A stretch of 64,000 nt of DNA from Novipirellula herctigrandis (GTDB lineage: Bacteria > Planctomycetota > Planctomycetia > Pirellulales > Pirellulaceae), in the NCBI GenBank assembly GCA_007859835.1, contig SJPJ01000001.1, positions 2,190,007-2,254,006 of the forward strand, in the 5' to 3' direction. The notes under the pieces are model-generated. The model saw only the letters and a program-made list of their open reading frames with translations. It did no database searches and was not told where the DNA came from. Both the position numbers and the translations under genes were made by a program. Position 1 is the stretch's first letter; every line of letters starts with the position of its first letter. Positions 45,862 through 54,332 of this stretch are shown piece by piece.

Positions 45862-47190
45862 ATGCGACGAAACAACATGCTTCTATGGGTGATGGTAATA
45901 CTGCTGGCCAGCACGCCCTCGTTCCTGATCGCTTCGCAACCCAACATCGTGCTCATCATGGCGGACGATATGGGCTACGAATGCCTGGGGGCGAATGGCG
46001 CAACGTCCGTCTACAAAACTCCAAATCTGGACCGCCTAGCCGCTGAGGGAATTCGCTTTGAGCACGCGTATTCGCAACTTGTTTGCACGCCCTCACGCGT
46101 TCAGATCATGACAGGCCGTTACAACGCGAGAAATTACACCGGATTTGGAGCGTTACAACCGAACGAAATCACATTCGGCAACGTGATGAAGAACGCGGGC
46201 TACAAGACGTGTGTGGCCGGAAAGTGGCAGTTGGGAGGAGGTGTGAAGGGACCAACGAATTTTGGTTTTGATGAATACTGTCTTTGGCAACTGACGCGTC
46301 GTCCTTCCCGATTTGATGACCCGGGATTGGAAATGAATGGCAAGGAGGTCGATTATCCGGGCGAGTATGGACCGGAAGTCATTACCAATTATCTGATTGA
46401 CTTTATGAAGCGGAACAAGGAAGAACCGTTCTTTGTCTATTACCCGATGGTGCTGCCTCATTTTCCGTTCCACAAAACTCCGGATGGAAAAAAATACGAC
46501 AAGAACAAAACGGATCTCGATTTGAAAAGCTATTACTTCCGAGACATGGTGGCCTATGCCGATAAGATGGTCGGAAAGGTGGAACAAGCAATCGTCGAGC
46601 TTGGCCTGAGTGAAAACACCCTGATCATTCTCACCTGCGACAACGGAACAGATAAAAAAGTTACCACTCGCTACAAAGGCAAAGACATAATGGGTGGAAA
46701 AGGGACAACGCCCAATGCCGGCACACACGTTCCGTTCATTGCCAACTGGCCCGGGACGATCAAGCCAGGGCAGGTCAGCCAGGAGCTAGTGGATTTCTCT
46801 GATCTGTTGCCAACGCTTGCTGATCTTGGCGGAGGATCCGTGCCTCAGGATCGTGTCATTGACGGGCGCAGCTTTCTGCCGCTGCTCAAAGGTGAGCCAA
46901 TGACTCCCCGAGATTGGGTCTACTGCTGGTATCAACGCGACGGGAAACGCAACGGCAGTGCCAAAGTGTTCGCCAGAAACCAAACCTACAAACTCGATTC
47001 CAGCGGTAAGTTTTACAACGTGCCAGCGGATGAACTAGAGCAGAGTCCGTTAACGCCTGAGGGCATCGATGCCAAGGCACAAAAGACTCGCCTGAACCTC
47101 AAAGCCGTTATCGACAAGATCGACTTGGAAGCGACGAATTCCAACGACGACAAGGCTGAGGTAGAAACCAACAATCAGGGGTGCTGGTAA
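45862..47190 (+). CDS. Secreted type I sulfatase with CTPSR motif
   Basis: The ATG at 45862 has AAGGA upstream and starts a signal peptide (MLLWVMVILLASTPSFLIA); the longer frame from 45784 overlaps the previous gene. QPNIVLIMADDMGYECLG is the sulfatase start and VCTPSRVQIMTGRYNARN the signature (Cys75 to formylglycine). Other blocks are AGKWQLGGG, YYPMVLPHFPFHKTP and ILTCDNGTDKKV. The 442-residue protein is of ordinary length for arylsulfatases acting on monosaccharide or oligosaccharide sulfates. It is 50 bp downstream of the previous sulfatase. Confidence 0.93.
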   Translation: MRRNNMLLWVMVILLASTPSFLIASQPNIVLIMADDMGYECLGANGATSVYKTPNLDRLAAEGIRFEHAYSQLVCTPSRVQIMTGRYNARNYTGFGALQPNEITFGNVMKNAGYKTCVAGKWQLGGGVKGPTNFGFDEYCLWQLTRRPSRFDDPGLEMNGKEVDYPGEYGPEVITNYLIDFMKRNKEEPFFVYYPMVLPHFPFHKTPDGKKYDKNKTDLDLKSYYFRDMVAYADKMVGKVEQAIVELGLSENTLIILTCDNGTDKKVTTRYKGKDIMGGKGTTPNAGTHVPFIANWPGTIKPGQVSQELVDFSDLLPTLADLGGGSVPQDRVIDGRSFLPLLKGEPMTPRDWVYCWYQRDGKRNGSAKVFARNQTYKLDSSGKFYNVPADELEQSPLTPEGIDAKAQKTRLNLKAVIDKIDLEATNSNDDKAEVETNNQGCW

Positions 47191-47276
47191 ACTTCCGCTA
47201 CTCCTACGTAGCTGCTTGAATGAGCCGCTGCAATATGCCTACTACGACGCCAAATGGAAAATCACTAGGTTCAATA

Positions 47277-48794
47277 ATGAGAACATTAAGAAGCATTTTA
47301 ATGACAGCAGCTGTTTTCGGGCTGATCCAGACTGCTGTGGCACAGGAAACGTATACTCCTGACTGGAAAAGTCTAAAACAACACCAGCCTTCACCGGAAT
47401 GGTTTGCGGATGCCAAACTGGGAGTCTATTTCCATTGGGGCGTCTACAATGTTCCCGCCAACGGAAACGAATGGTACGGCCGCTGGATGTACACTCCGAC
47501 CCGAAAAGGTTGGGGCGAAGGCGTGTACGATTATCACACGCAGACGTATGGCCGAGACAAGCACTATCACGATTTTATCCCAGAGTGGAAGGCGGAGAAA
47601 TTTGATGCCAAAGATTGGGTGGACCAGTTCGAACAGATGGGCGCGAAGTTTATCGGAACGATTGCCGAGCACCATGATGGTTTTTCGCTTTGGGAAAGTG
47701 AAGTAAACCCATTCAACTCAAAGGACATGGGCCCGGGAATTGATGTGGTGAAAGAGATTGCCCGCGAGGTGAAGGCGCGCGATCTGAAGTTTATGACGAC
47801 CTTTCATCACGGTTTTCATATGTATTTTTATCCAAAACGAGAAAACAGCGCGCTTCGTCCCGTCAGCAAATACCTTTGGATGGATGAACTGGAAGAGATT
47901 CCCCAAGATGATCAGTACCGTGTTTTTTACGGACGGACGACTTACGAAGAAGAGTGTGACATTTGGCTGGGTAAACTGGACGAGGTGATTGATGCTTGGT
48001 GTCCGGATTACATCTGGATGGATTTTGCTCAGGGATATATCACGGAAGAGCATCGCAAACAGTTTTTGGCCAACTACTTCAACAAGGCCGGAGAGCTCAA
48101 TAAAGAGGTGGTTGTCAATACCAAGGGCACATTCTTTCCCACCGATTTGGCGGTGGTGAACCTGGAACGTGCAACGATCGAAGATATCGCTCCAGAAGTT
48201 TGGGTGACCGATTTTCAGCTAGGCAGTTCATGGGGTTACAACAAAGATAAGCGGACCGCCATCAATCCGAATAAAGCCATTCGCATTCTGGCCGAGGTGG
48301 TCAGTAAAAACGGAGTGATGATCCTGGCTGCTGCCCCGATGGCAGAAGGTATTATTCCGGAAGAGCAAGTTGTGGCGATGAATGGGATCGGTGCCTGGCT
48401 GAAACTGTACGGAGAAGCGATCTACGATACGCGTCCGTTCGTTGAATTCGGTCAAGGACCGACCGAGCTGAAGAGACGACCTGAGGATGAATGGAATGCC
48501 TACGGGCACATCAAGGCTGGTCTCAACAATCTGAATGCCCAAGATGTCCGCTATACCCGAAATGGGAAAACGGTTTACGCGATCCAACTGGGATGGCCGG
48601 GCGCGAATCAGGAAATCGCTCTGAAGACGTTTGCGGGTAAAGCCAAGGACATGGAAATCAAAGCGGTTACGGTGCTGGGAAGCAAAGAAATAATCGAATG
48701 GAAGAAAACGAATGAGGGTCTTTTGGTTACCTCTCCTAGTCAAAAACCGGCCGAAGCCGATGCGGCGTTGGTCTATAAAATCGAAACCCAGTAA
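47277..48794 (+). CDS. GH29 alpha-L-fucosidase
   Basis: The ATG at 47277 starts a signal peptide (LRSILMTAAVFGLIQTAVAQ); an ATG-like start at 47220 adds 19 residues. GH29 features are clear: WFADAKLGVYFHWGVYNVP at the N-terminus, KHYHDFIPEWKAEKFDAKDW, the EHHDGFSLWES block and YIWMDFAQG, where Asp249 is the expected nucleophile. The C-terminal beta-sandwich follows from about residue 420. The enzyme releases alpha-linked L-fucose with retention. Its place between sulfatases suggests action on a sulfated, fucose-containing substrate such as fucan or fucoidan (inference). Confidence 0.93.
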   Translation: MRTLRSILMTAAVFGLIQTAVAQETYTPDWKSLKQHQPSPEWFADAKLGVYFHWGVYNVPANGNEWYGRWMYTPTRKGWGEGVYDYHTQTYGRDKHYHDFIPEWKAEKFDAKDWVDQFEQMGAKFIGTIAEHHDGFSLWESEVNPFNSKDMGPGIDVVKEIAREVKARDLKFMTTFHHGFHMYFYPKRENSALRPVSKYLWMDELEEIPQDDQYRVFYGRTTYEEECDIWLGKLDEVIDAWCPDYIWMDFAQGYITEEHRKQFLANYFNKAGELNKEVVVNTKGTFFPTDLAVVNLERATIEDIAPEVWVTDFQLGSSWGYNKDKRTAINPNKAIRILAEVVSKNGVMILAAAPMAEGIIPEEQVVAMNGIGAWLKLYGEAIYDTRPFVEFGQGPTELKRRPEDEWNAYGHIKAGLNNLNAQDVRYTRNGKTVYAIQLGWPGANQEIALKTFAGKAKDMEIKAVTVLGSKEIIEWKKTNEGLLVTSPSQKPAEADAALVYKIETQ

Positions 48795-48910
48795 TGCTGT
48801 TCATGTGATCTGCGCTAAGCCCTCATCTTCATCGCATGAAAGCGAGATATCATGAGCTATCGCATCGACGTGAGATCAGGTGTAACAACGTTAAGAGACT
48901 ATCAATCGAT

Positions 48911-50557
48911 ATGAAACGAATACTTGTCATCCTGAGTGGCGTGCTGATCGCATTGATCACGATCAGCGGAGAGGCGAAGCAGCCAGAACGCCCAAATATT
49001 ATCTTCATACTCACCGATGACCAGTCGTACGGAATGATGGGATGCACGGGGAATGAAATCATTCAGACGCCTCATCTCGATCAATTGGCTAGCGAGAGCG
49101 TGCTGTTCACAAATGCTCATGTCAGCAGTGCCATTTGTACGCCAAGTCGGGTGTCAATTCTGCTGGGCCAGTTTGAGCGAAAACACAGTGTGAACTTCAA
49201 CTCAGCAACCGCGATTTCGGAGGAAGCGTGGGCGCAGTCCTATCCGGTTCTGATGCGCAAAGCGGGTTACTACACCGGGTACATTGGCAAGAATCATTCT
49301 CCCATTGGCAAGAACGGCTATGAGACCGGGCTCGTCGAAAGGAGTTTTGATTATTGGTACGCCAGTCATGGCGGTGTGTTTTTCTATCCGAAGGAGTACC
49401 GGGATATTTACATGGATGCTCTTGCCGATACACAGGTTGAAATCCTCGAAGAGGGTGTGGACCAGTTTCTAGATCCGAACGCGCGCCGCCTGAAAGGTGC
49501 GATTAATTTCCTGGACGCCCGACCGGATGATCGCCCCTTTTTGTTGAACTTGAATTTCAATATCCCGCATGGCGCGACCACTCGGACGATGCGTCAACGG
49601 GACACGGATGATGAGATGTATCGCACGCTGTATCGCGATCAGGATATTCCGCTTCCTGAAAATTATATTGCGAAGGCAGATATCAAAACACCGAAACTTC
49701 CGGCTTGGCTGCATCATGCCGAGGATCGCCAAACAGGTTACGACTACGTTGATACACCAGAAACACAACGCGAGTGCACCATTCGTCAGATGCAGTGTTT
49801 GACGGGCGTGGATCGGCTGGTCGGCTCATTGCGTGAAAAGCTTAGGCAACTGGATCTCGACCAGAACACCATCCTCATTTATGCCTCTGATCACGGTTTG
49901 TTTATGGGCGAGCATGGCTTGGGAGGGAAGTCGCTGTGTTACGAGAAAACGACGCATGTCCCAATGCTCATTTATAACCCCACGCAGAAAACCGGATTCC
50001 GCAGTGACGCCTTAGTGCAAACCATTGATATTGCGCCGACCATCCTTTCCTTGGCAGGGGTAGGTATTCCGGAAGCAATGCAGGGGAAAGATATCGCGGC
50101 TTTTGCTAACGGCAGACAGCCAAAAGTGCGCGATTATTTGTATACCGAAAACTTGTGGTCGACCGTTTTCGGCAACCCGAGGTGCGAAGCGGTTCAGACC
50201 GAAGAGTGGAAGTACATTCGTTACTACAAGAACGAGAATTTATCCGCTGTTCAAAAAACCAAGCTGGCAAAGGAGTTCAAGATTCCGTTGCGGGTGATGC
50301 TGTATGAGGTGCACGAGAGCCAGTTCGCGGTGTATCGCAGTTTCGTGGAAGATCCGGTCAGTGGTGAGAAACCGGTGTATGAAGAGCTGTATCATTTGGC
50401 GGAGGACCCCAACGAGGTGCACAACCTGATCAACGAACCAGGACACCAGACGACACTTGATGAACTCAGAGCGGCGTGGAAAGTGGAGATCAAAAACGCG
50501 CGGGGCATGGGCAAGCCGAAGGTGTCGATCCACAGCAACATGAATTCGGATATCTAA
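48911..50557 (+). CDS. Secreted type I sulfatase with CTPSR motif (long form)
   Basis: The ATG at 48911 starts a signal peptide (MKRILVILSGVLIALITISG); a frame from 48836 would add 25 residues. PNIIFILTDDQSYGMMGCTGN is the sulfatase start with the calcium Asp pair, and ICTPSRVSILLGQF the signature (Cys76 to formylglycine). YIGKNHSPIG replaces the more common GKWHxG block with a Lys-Asn-His. YASDHGLFMGEHGLGGK is the second metal site. The 549-residue length and this GKNH form resemble choline-sulfatase- or iduronate-type sulfatases. It acts outside the cytoplasm on a carbohydrate sulfate (inference). Confidence 0.92.
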   Translation: MKRILVILSGVLIALITISGEAKQPERPNIIFILTDDQSYGMMGCTGNEIIQTPHLDQLASESVLFTNAHVSSAICTPSRVSILLGQFERKHSVNFNSATAISEEAWAQSYPVLMRKAGYYTGYIGKNHSPIGKNGYETGLVERSFDYWYASHGGVFFYPKEYRDIYMDALADTQVEILEEGVDQFLDPNARRLKGAINFLDARPDDRPFLLNLNFNIPHGATTRTMRQRDTDDEMYRTLYRDQDIPLPENYIAKADIKTPKLPAWLHHAEDRQTGYDYVDTPETQRECTIRQMQCLTGVDRLVGSLREKLRQLDLDQNTILIYASDHGLFMGEHGLGGKSLCYEKTTHVPMLIYNPTQKTGFRSDALVQTIDIAPTILSLAGVGIPEAMQGKDIAAFANGRQPKVRDYLYTENLWSTVFGNPRCEAVQTEEWKYIRYYKNENLSAVQKTKLAKEFKIPLRVMLYEVHESQFAVYRSFVEDPVSGEKPVYEELYHLAEDPNEVHNLINEPGHQTTLDELRAAWKVEIKNARGMGKPKVSIHSNMNSDI

Positions 50558-50629
50558 GACCTGAACCTGCACGGGCGAGACATCCGTATCACAATTTTGA
50601 AATGTTAAAAATCGAACAGGGAAGAACAC

Positions 50630-52246
50630 GTGAAACGCAACTCAACATTTCTGATCGTCGCACTATGTTTGCTCGCAGCGGCTACTGCCTCTGCTGCCGA
50701 CCAACCGAATATCCTGTTCCTGTTTGCTGACGATTGGGGACGGCACGCCAGTATTTATGCCGAGGTGGATGGCCCGGGTACGATGAACGACACCATCCAA
50801 ACCCCACACTTTGATGCGTTGGCGCGGGAGGGGGTACTGTTCAACAACGCTTACGTCAGTTCTCCATCATGCACGCCATGCCGAAGTGCCCTGATGTCAG
50901 GACAGCATTTTTGGCGGACTGGTACAGGGGCCGTCTTAACGAGTGCCTGGGATGACTCGAACCCGGCATATCCGCTTTTGCTCGAAAAAGCGGGGTACCA
51001 CATCGGCTTTGCCAACAAAGTGTGGGGCCCAGGCGCGCCGATGAATGCGCCTCACGGCGGCGAGCGGGCTAAGTACAACAAAGCAGGGAGATCCATCTGT
51101 CACATCTCCTATACGGTTGCCGCCAGTGTGAAAAAGGGCAAGTCGCTTGAGGAGGCCAAGCAAAATGTGATGTCGGAGGTCCGTCAGAACTTCCGCGATT
51201 TTCTTGCCGCCAGAGAAGACGGGAAGCCGTTCTGTTTTTTGTTTGGGCCGACCACTACTCACCGCAAATGGCTGAAGGGTTCCGGTGCAACGCAGTGGGG
51301 AACCGATCCGATTGCACTAAAAGGCAAGCTGCCGCCGTTCCTGCCTGACGTTCCCGAAGTGCGAGAGGATCTTAACGATTACTTTGGCCAAGCCATGGCG
51401 TTCGATATGGCTATCGGGGCTTTGCTGGATGAACTGAAGCAGACAGGCGAATACGAAAACACGATCATCGCTGTTTCAGGTGACCACGGTGCGCCAGGAT
51501 TCCCTCATGGCAAATGCAACCTTTACGACTTCGGATCGCGGGTGCCTTTAGTGCTGTCTGGGCCGGGGGTGACAGGTGGCCGAGTCGTGGAAGACTTCGT
51601 CACCTTGCCCGACTTGGCGCCCACGTTTTTAGAAGCAGGAAATGTCGCCGTTCCTGAGGCGATGACCGCTCAATCCCTGTGGACGGTGCTCGAGTCTGAT
51701 GCCGAGGGCTGGGTAGATGCTTCCCGCACACAAGTCTACATCGGGCGCGAGCGGCATGTGCCCACGGCTCGAGCGGGCAATCTTCCGTATCCTCAGCGCG
51801 CCATCCGCACGCGAGATCATTTATTCATCATCAACTTCAAACCGGATCGCTATCCCATAGGCGATCCCTACAAGCTCGATACTCCCGAAGAGCCAGACGC
51901 GGATGCCATCATGGCATCAACCAAGACGACTCTGCCCGATGAAGATGCCAGTCCCACCAAAGCCTGGTTGGTTACGCATCGCAAAGATCCGGCTTGGCGT
52001 CCGTACTTCGACCGGGCCTACGGCAAACGACCGCGTCTTGAACTCTACGACCTAAAAAAGGATCCGCATCAGATCAACAACGTCGCCATGCAGCCGGAAT
52101 ATCGCACGGTGGTGAAGCGATTGCAGAATCACCTCATGACGGAACTTGAAACGACCGGAGACCCACGACTGGTCGACGACGGACGTTACTTTGAGGAGCA
52201 AGAAAAGTTCAGTGCAGCTTTGAAAGCTGAAATTTCGGCATTTTAA
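50630..52246 (+). CDS. Secreted type I sulfatase with CTPCR motif (heparan N-sulfatase-like)
   Basis: The GTG at 50630 follows AGGGAAG and begins a signal peptide (TFLIVALCLLAAATASAA). QPNILFLFADDWGRHAS is the sulfatase start. The signature reads SPSCTPCRSALMSGQH, so the fourth position, Ser or Thr in most, is Cys; the first Cys (Cys81) should still become formylglycine. LFGPTTTHRKW and SGDHGAPGFPHGKCNLYD provide the other metal ligands, with GDHG in place of GDNG. These forms, and ADDWGRHAS, resemble sulfamidase (N-sulfoglucosamine sulfohydrolase)-like members. The 538-residue protein ends the plus-strand cluster. Confidence 0.92.
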   Translation: MKRNSTFLIVALCLLAAATASAADQPNILFLFADDWGRHASIYAEVDGPGTMNDTIQTPHFDALAREGVLFNNAYVSSPSCTPCRSALMSGQHFWRTGTGAVLTSAWDDSNPAYPLLLEKAGYHIGFANKVWGPGAPMNAPHGGERAKYNKAGRSICHISYTVAASVKKGKSLEEAKQNVMSEVRQNFRDFLAAREDGKPFCFLFGPTTTHRKWLKGSGATQWGTDPIALKGKLPPFLPDVPEVREDLNDYFGQAMAFDMAIGALLDELKQTGEYENTIIAVSGDHGAPGFPHGKCNLYDFGSRVPLVLSGPGVTGGRVVEDFVTLPDLAPTFLEAGNVAVPEAMTAQSLWTVLESDAEGWVDASRTQVYIGRERHVPTARAGNLPYPQRAIRTRDHLFIINFKPDRYPIGDPYKLDTPEEPDADAIMASTKTTLPDEDASPTKAWLVTHRKDPAWRPYFDRAYGKRPRLELYDLKKDPHQINNVAMQPEYRTVVKRLQNHLMTELETTGDPRLVDDGRYFEEQEKFSAALKAEISAF

Positions 52247-52663
52247 TCATGATACGGAATGCCGTTTTGAATCGATTCGCTCGCGTATAGTGCCCTTGGA
52301 CGACAAGCGTATCCGGCGCGAGAGGAGTGCGCGGTTTCATTCGGATCAACAACCAGCCGAATCCGTGAAATTTTGTGTTCATCCGTGGCTTTCAAAATTT
52401 CCACACTTCATCCGGTCACTCTTCAAACTTCCGAAAAGGTGGGCCAGCAGACGCTCGAATCCTCGTCTGCGGTTTTTCACGCCGCGCACTAGACCGTCTC
52501 CGCTACTAGCCCATGCAGGGTTGTCGTGTGCGTCGACCGTTTCGATCCGGGTACGAAAAAAAGGCTCGGTGTCTGTGTGACACCGAACCTTCGATCCGTT
52601 TTTGATGAACGAACGGAGGGTGGGTGGACAATGATTACTTCATCGTCCTGGCGAACAAGCACC
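52247..52663 (-). other. Convergent intergenic region holding a minus-strand terminator
   Basis: No gene is supported. The only clear element is the terminator at 52556-52589. Confidence 0.45.
52556..52589 (-). terminator. Rho-independent terminator of the Gfo/Idh/MocA gene
   Basis: On the minus strand ggttcggtgtc pairs with gacaccgagcc (11 bp, one mismatch, 5-nt loop, positions 52563-52589) and is followed by seven T (52556-52562). It lies about 75 bp after the stop of the oxidoreductase gene. Confidence 0.85.
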
Positions 52664-54031
52664 CTACATGTCGATCTCGTAACCTTTGCGACTCTCGCGG
52701 CTCAGGAACGCATTGGCTTCTTCGTCGCCGACAATCTGACGGGCGTCCGGATCCCAATTCAGTTCGCGTCCCAGGCGGATCGAGATATTCGCGAGGTGAC
52801 AGGTTTCGAGCATTCGGTTGTGGGTCCAAACATCGGAAATAGGTTGCTCGCGAGCATTCATCGCCGCGATGAAGTTAGCGGAGTGATTTTCGCTTACTGG
52901 GCCGCCGTAGACTTCCTCCACTGCTCCTTCGGGCAACGGATTGCTTTCCAAGTCCTCGACCGGTTTGCCCACTAACTTACCGCGATTGACGAAGAAGCGT
53001 CCCTTGGTACCCTCGAACAAAATGCCATTGTCACCCTCGCTAGTAATGATCATCGGAATGTCACCGGGCATGTTGGCGTGGATTTCAAACTTGGTCGGCG
53101 AATTGTATTGATCGCTGACGGTCGGATAGCCATTCTCATACTCGACCGGTAGCGAATAGCTCACCGGTGTGACCTTATTCGGTCCGGTGTCGCTCGCACC
53201 CAACGCCCATGTCGCAATGTCAACGTGGTGGGCCCCCCAATCATTCATCTGGCCGCCGGAATATTCATACCAATTACGCCAGGCGTAGTGACAATTGGTA
53301 TAAAGTGGCACACCGCCACCGTAACCTTTTCGCATCTCAGGCAAGGCACGGTAGGGCACCATGGGGGCAGGGCCAAGCCACATATCCCAATCGAGTCCTT
53401 CGGGAACATCAATAGCCGGGATGACCGGCGAGCCTGTGGCACCGTTGATGCCACAAGTAACTCTACGGACCTCGCCGATCCGGCCGTCTCGGATCAGCGC
53501 GACCGCTTTGACGAATCGCTGAGAGCATTCGGTCCGCTGCATCGTTCCGACCTGGAAGACGCGTCCGGTTTGCTTGACGATCTTCTCGATCAATTTACCC
53601 TCGTCGATAGTTAACGTCAGCGGCTTTTCGCAGTAGACGTCCTTGCCGGCCAACATCGCTTCGACCGAGATCTTCGTGTGCCAATGATCCGGCGCTCCGA
53701 TCATGACCGCATCGATGTCGTCGCGTTCCAGTAACTTCCGGTAATCCTTATACCCGTCAGCCTTTTTGCCAGTCTTGTTCTCAAGCTTTTCGATATTCGA
53801 TCCCAACACATCGGCGTCGACATCGGCAAAGGCTGCAAAGTCCGCAAACTTGGTCGATTTGTCGGTGATCGTCCAACCCTGGTTCCGCAACCCAATGGTG
53901 GCAAAAACGGGCCGATCGCTTGGCGATGAAGCTCCGAAGACGTGACCGGAAGTGGACATCATCACACCAGCCGAACCGGCAGCGATGCTTCCCAAAAATT
54001 GGCGGCGAGTAGGATTTAGTGGAGTGGACAT
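52664..54031 (-). CDS. Tat-exported Gfo/Idh/MocA family oxidoreductase
   Basis: The ATG at 54031 starts MSTPLNPTRRQFLGSIAAGSAGVMM, a twin-arginine signal; an ATG at 54124 adds 31 residues before it. The N-terminal dinucleotide fold leads to DYRKLLERDDIDAVMIGAPDHWHTKISVEAMLAGKDVYCEKPLTL, which contains the catalytic EKP motif. The C-terminal alpha/beta domain includes YSGGQMNDWGAHHVDIATWALG with the conserved His pair. Such proteins oxidise or epimerise sugars with a bound NAD(P). Export by Tat in folded form with the cofactor is expected. It is convergent with the sulfatase cluster, ends in its own terminator, and has a decayed relative at 40740-40880. Confidence 0.93.
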   Translation of the reverse strand: MSTPLNPTRRQFLGSIAAGSAGVMMSTSGHVFGASSPSDRPVFATIGLRNQGWTITDKSTKFADFAAFADVDADVLGSNIEKLENKTGKKADGYKDYRKLLERDDIDAVMIGAPDHWHTKISVEAMLAGKDVYCEKPLTLTIDEGKLIEKIVKQTGRVFQVGTMQRTECSQRFVKAVALIRDGRIGEVRRVTCGINGATGSPVIPAIDVPEGLDWDMWLGPAPMVPYRALPEMRKGYGGGVPLYTNCHYAWRNWYEYSGGQMNDWGAHHVDIATWALGASDTGPNKVTPVSYSLPVEYENGYPTVSDQYNSPTKFEIHANMPGDIPMIITSEGDNGILFEGTKGRFFVNRGKLVGKPVEDLESNPLPEGAVEEVYGGPVSENHSANFIAAMNAREQPISDVWTHNRMLETCHLANISIRLGRELNWDPDARQIVGDEEANAFLSRESRKGYEIDM

Positions 54032-54332
54032 GCAAATATCTCTTTGAAATTTGTAAACTCGATGAGGCAGGTATTTAACACCCCCCGTCGTTGGGGCATG
54101 GCAGCGTCGCCAAACGCCTGACAACTATTCTAAACGAACAGCTATCGCTGCGTGAGTCCAATAGGCTGGCGAGGCGAATTAATTCCGCTCTTTGGAGCGT
54201 TTCACGAAAGGGCGGAATTGGTAAAACCGCCAAGTTCGCATTGTTGGCGGGTGGATGAGTTCGCACCTAAACAAATGATTCACATCGACGGCAACGCGCA
54301 TGCCAGCGATCTTGACTTCTTTCCCCGTTGCG
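54032..54332 (-). other. Intergenic region, no gene seen
   Basis: Short frames on both strands show no protein-like pattern or ribosome site. The region should hold the promoter of the oxidoreductase gene and the end of the kinase transcript. Confidence 0.35.

Noticed and set aside
52526..52975. 149-codon plus-strand frame overlapping the oxidoreductase gene
   Set aside because: It is the shadow of the minus-strand gene and crosses the terminator.
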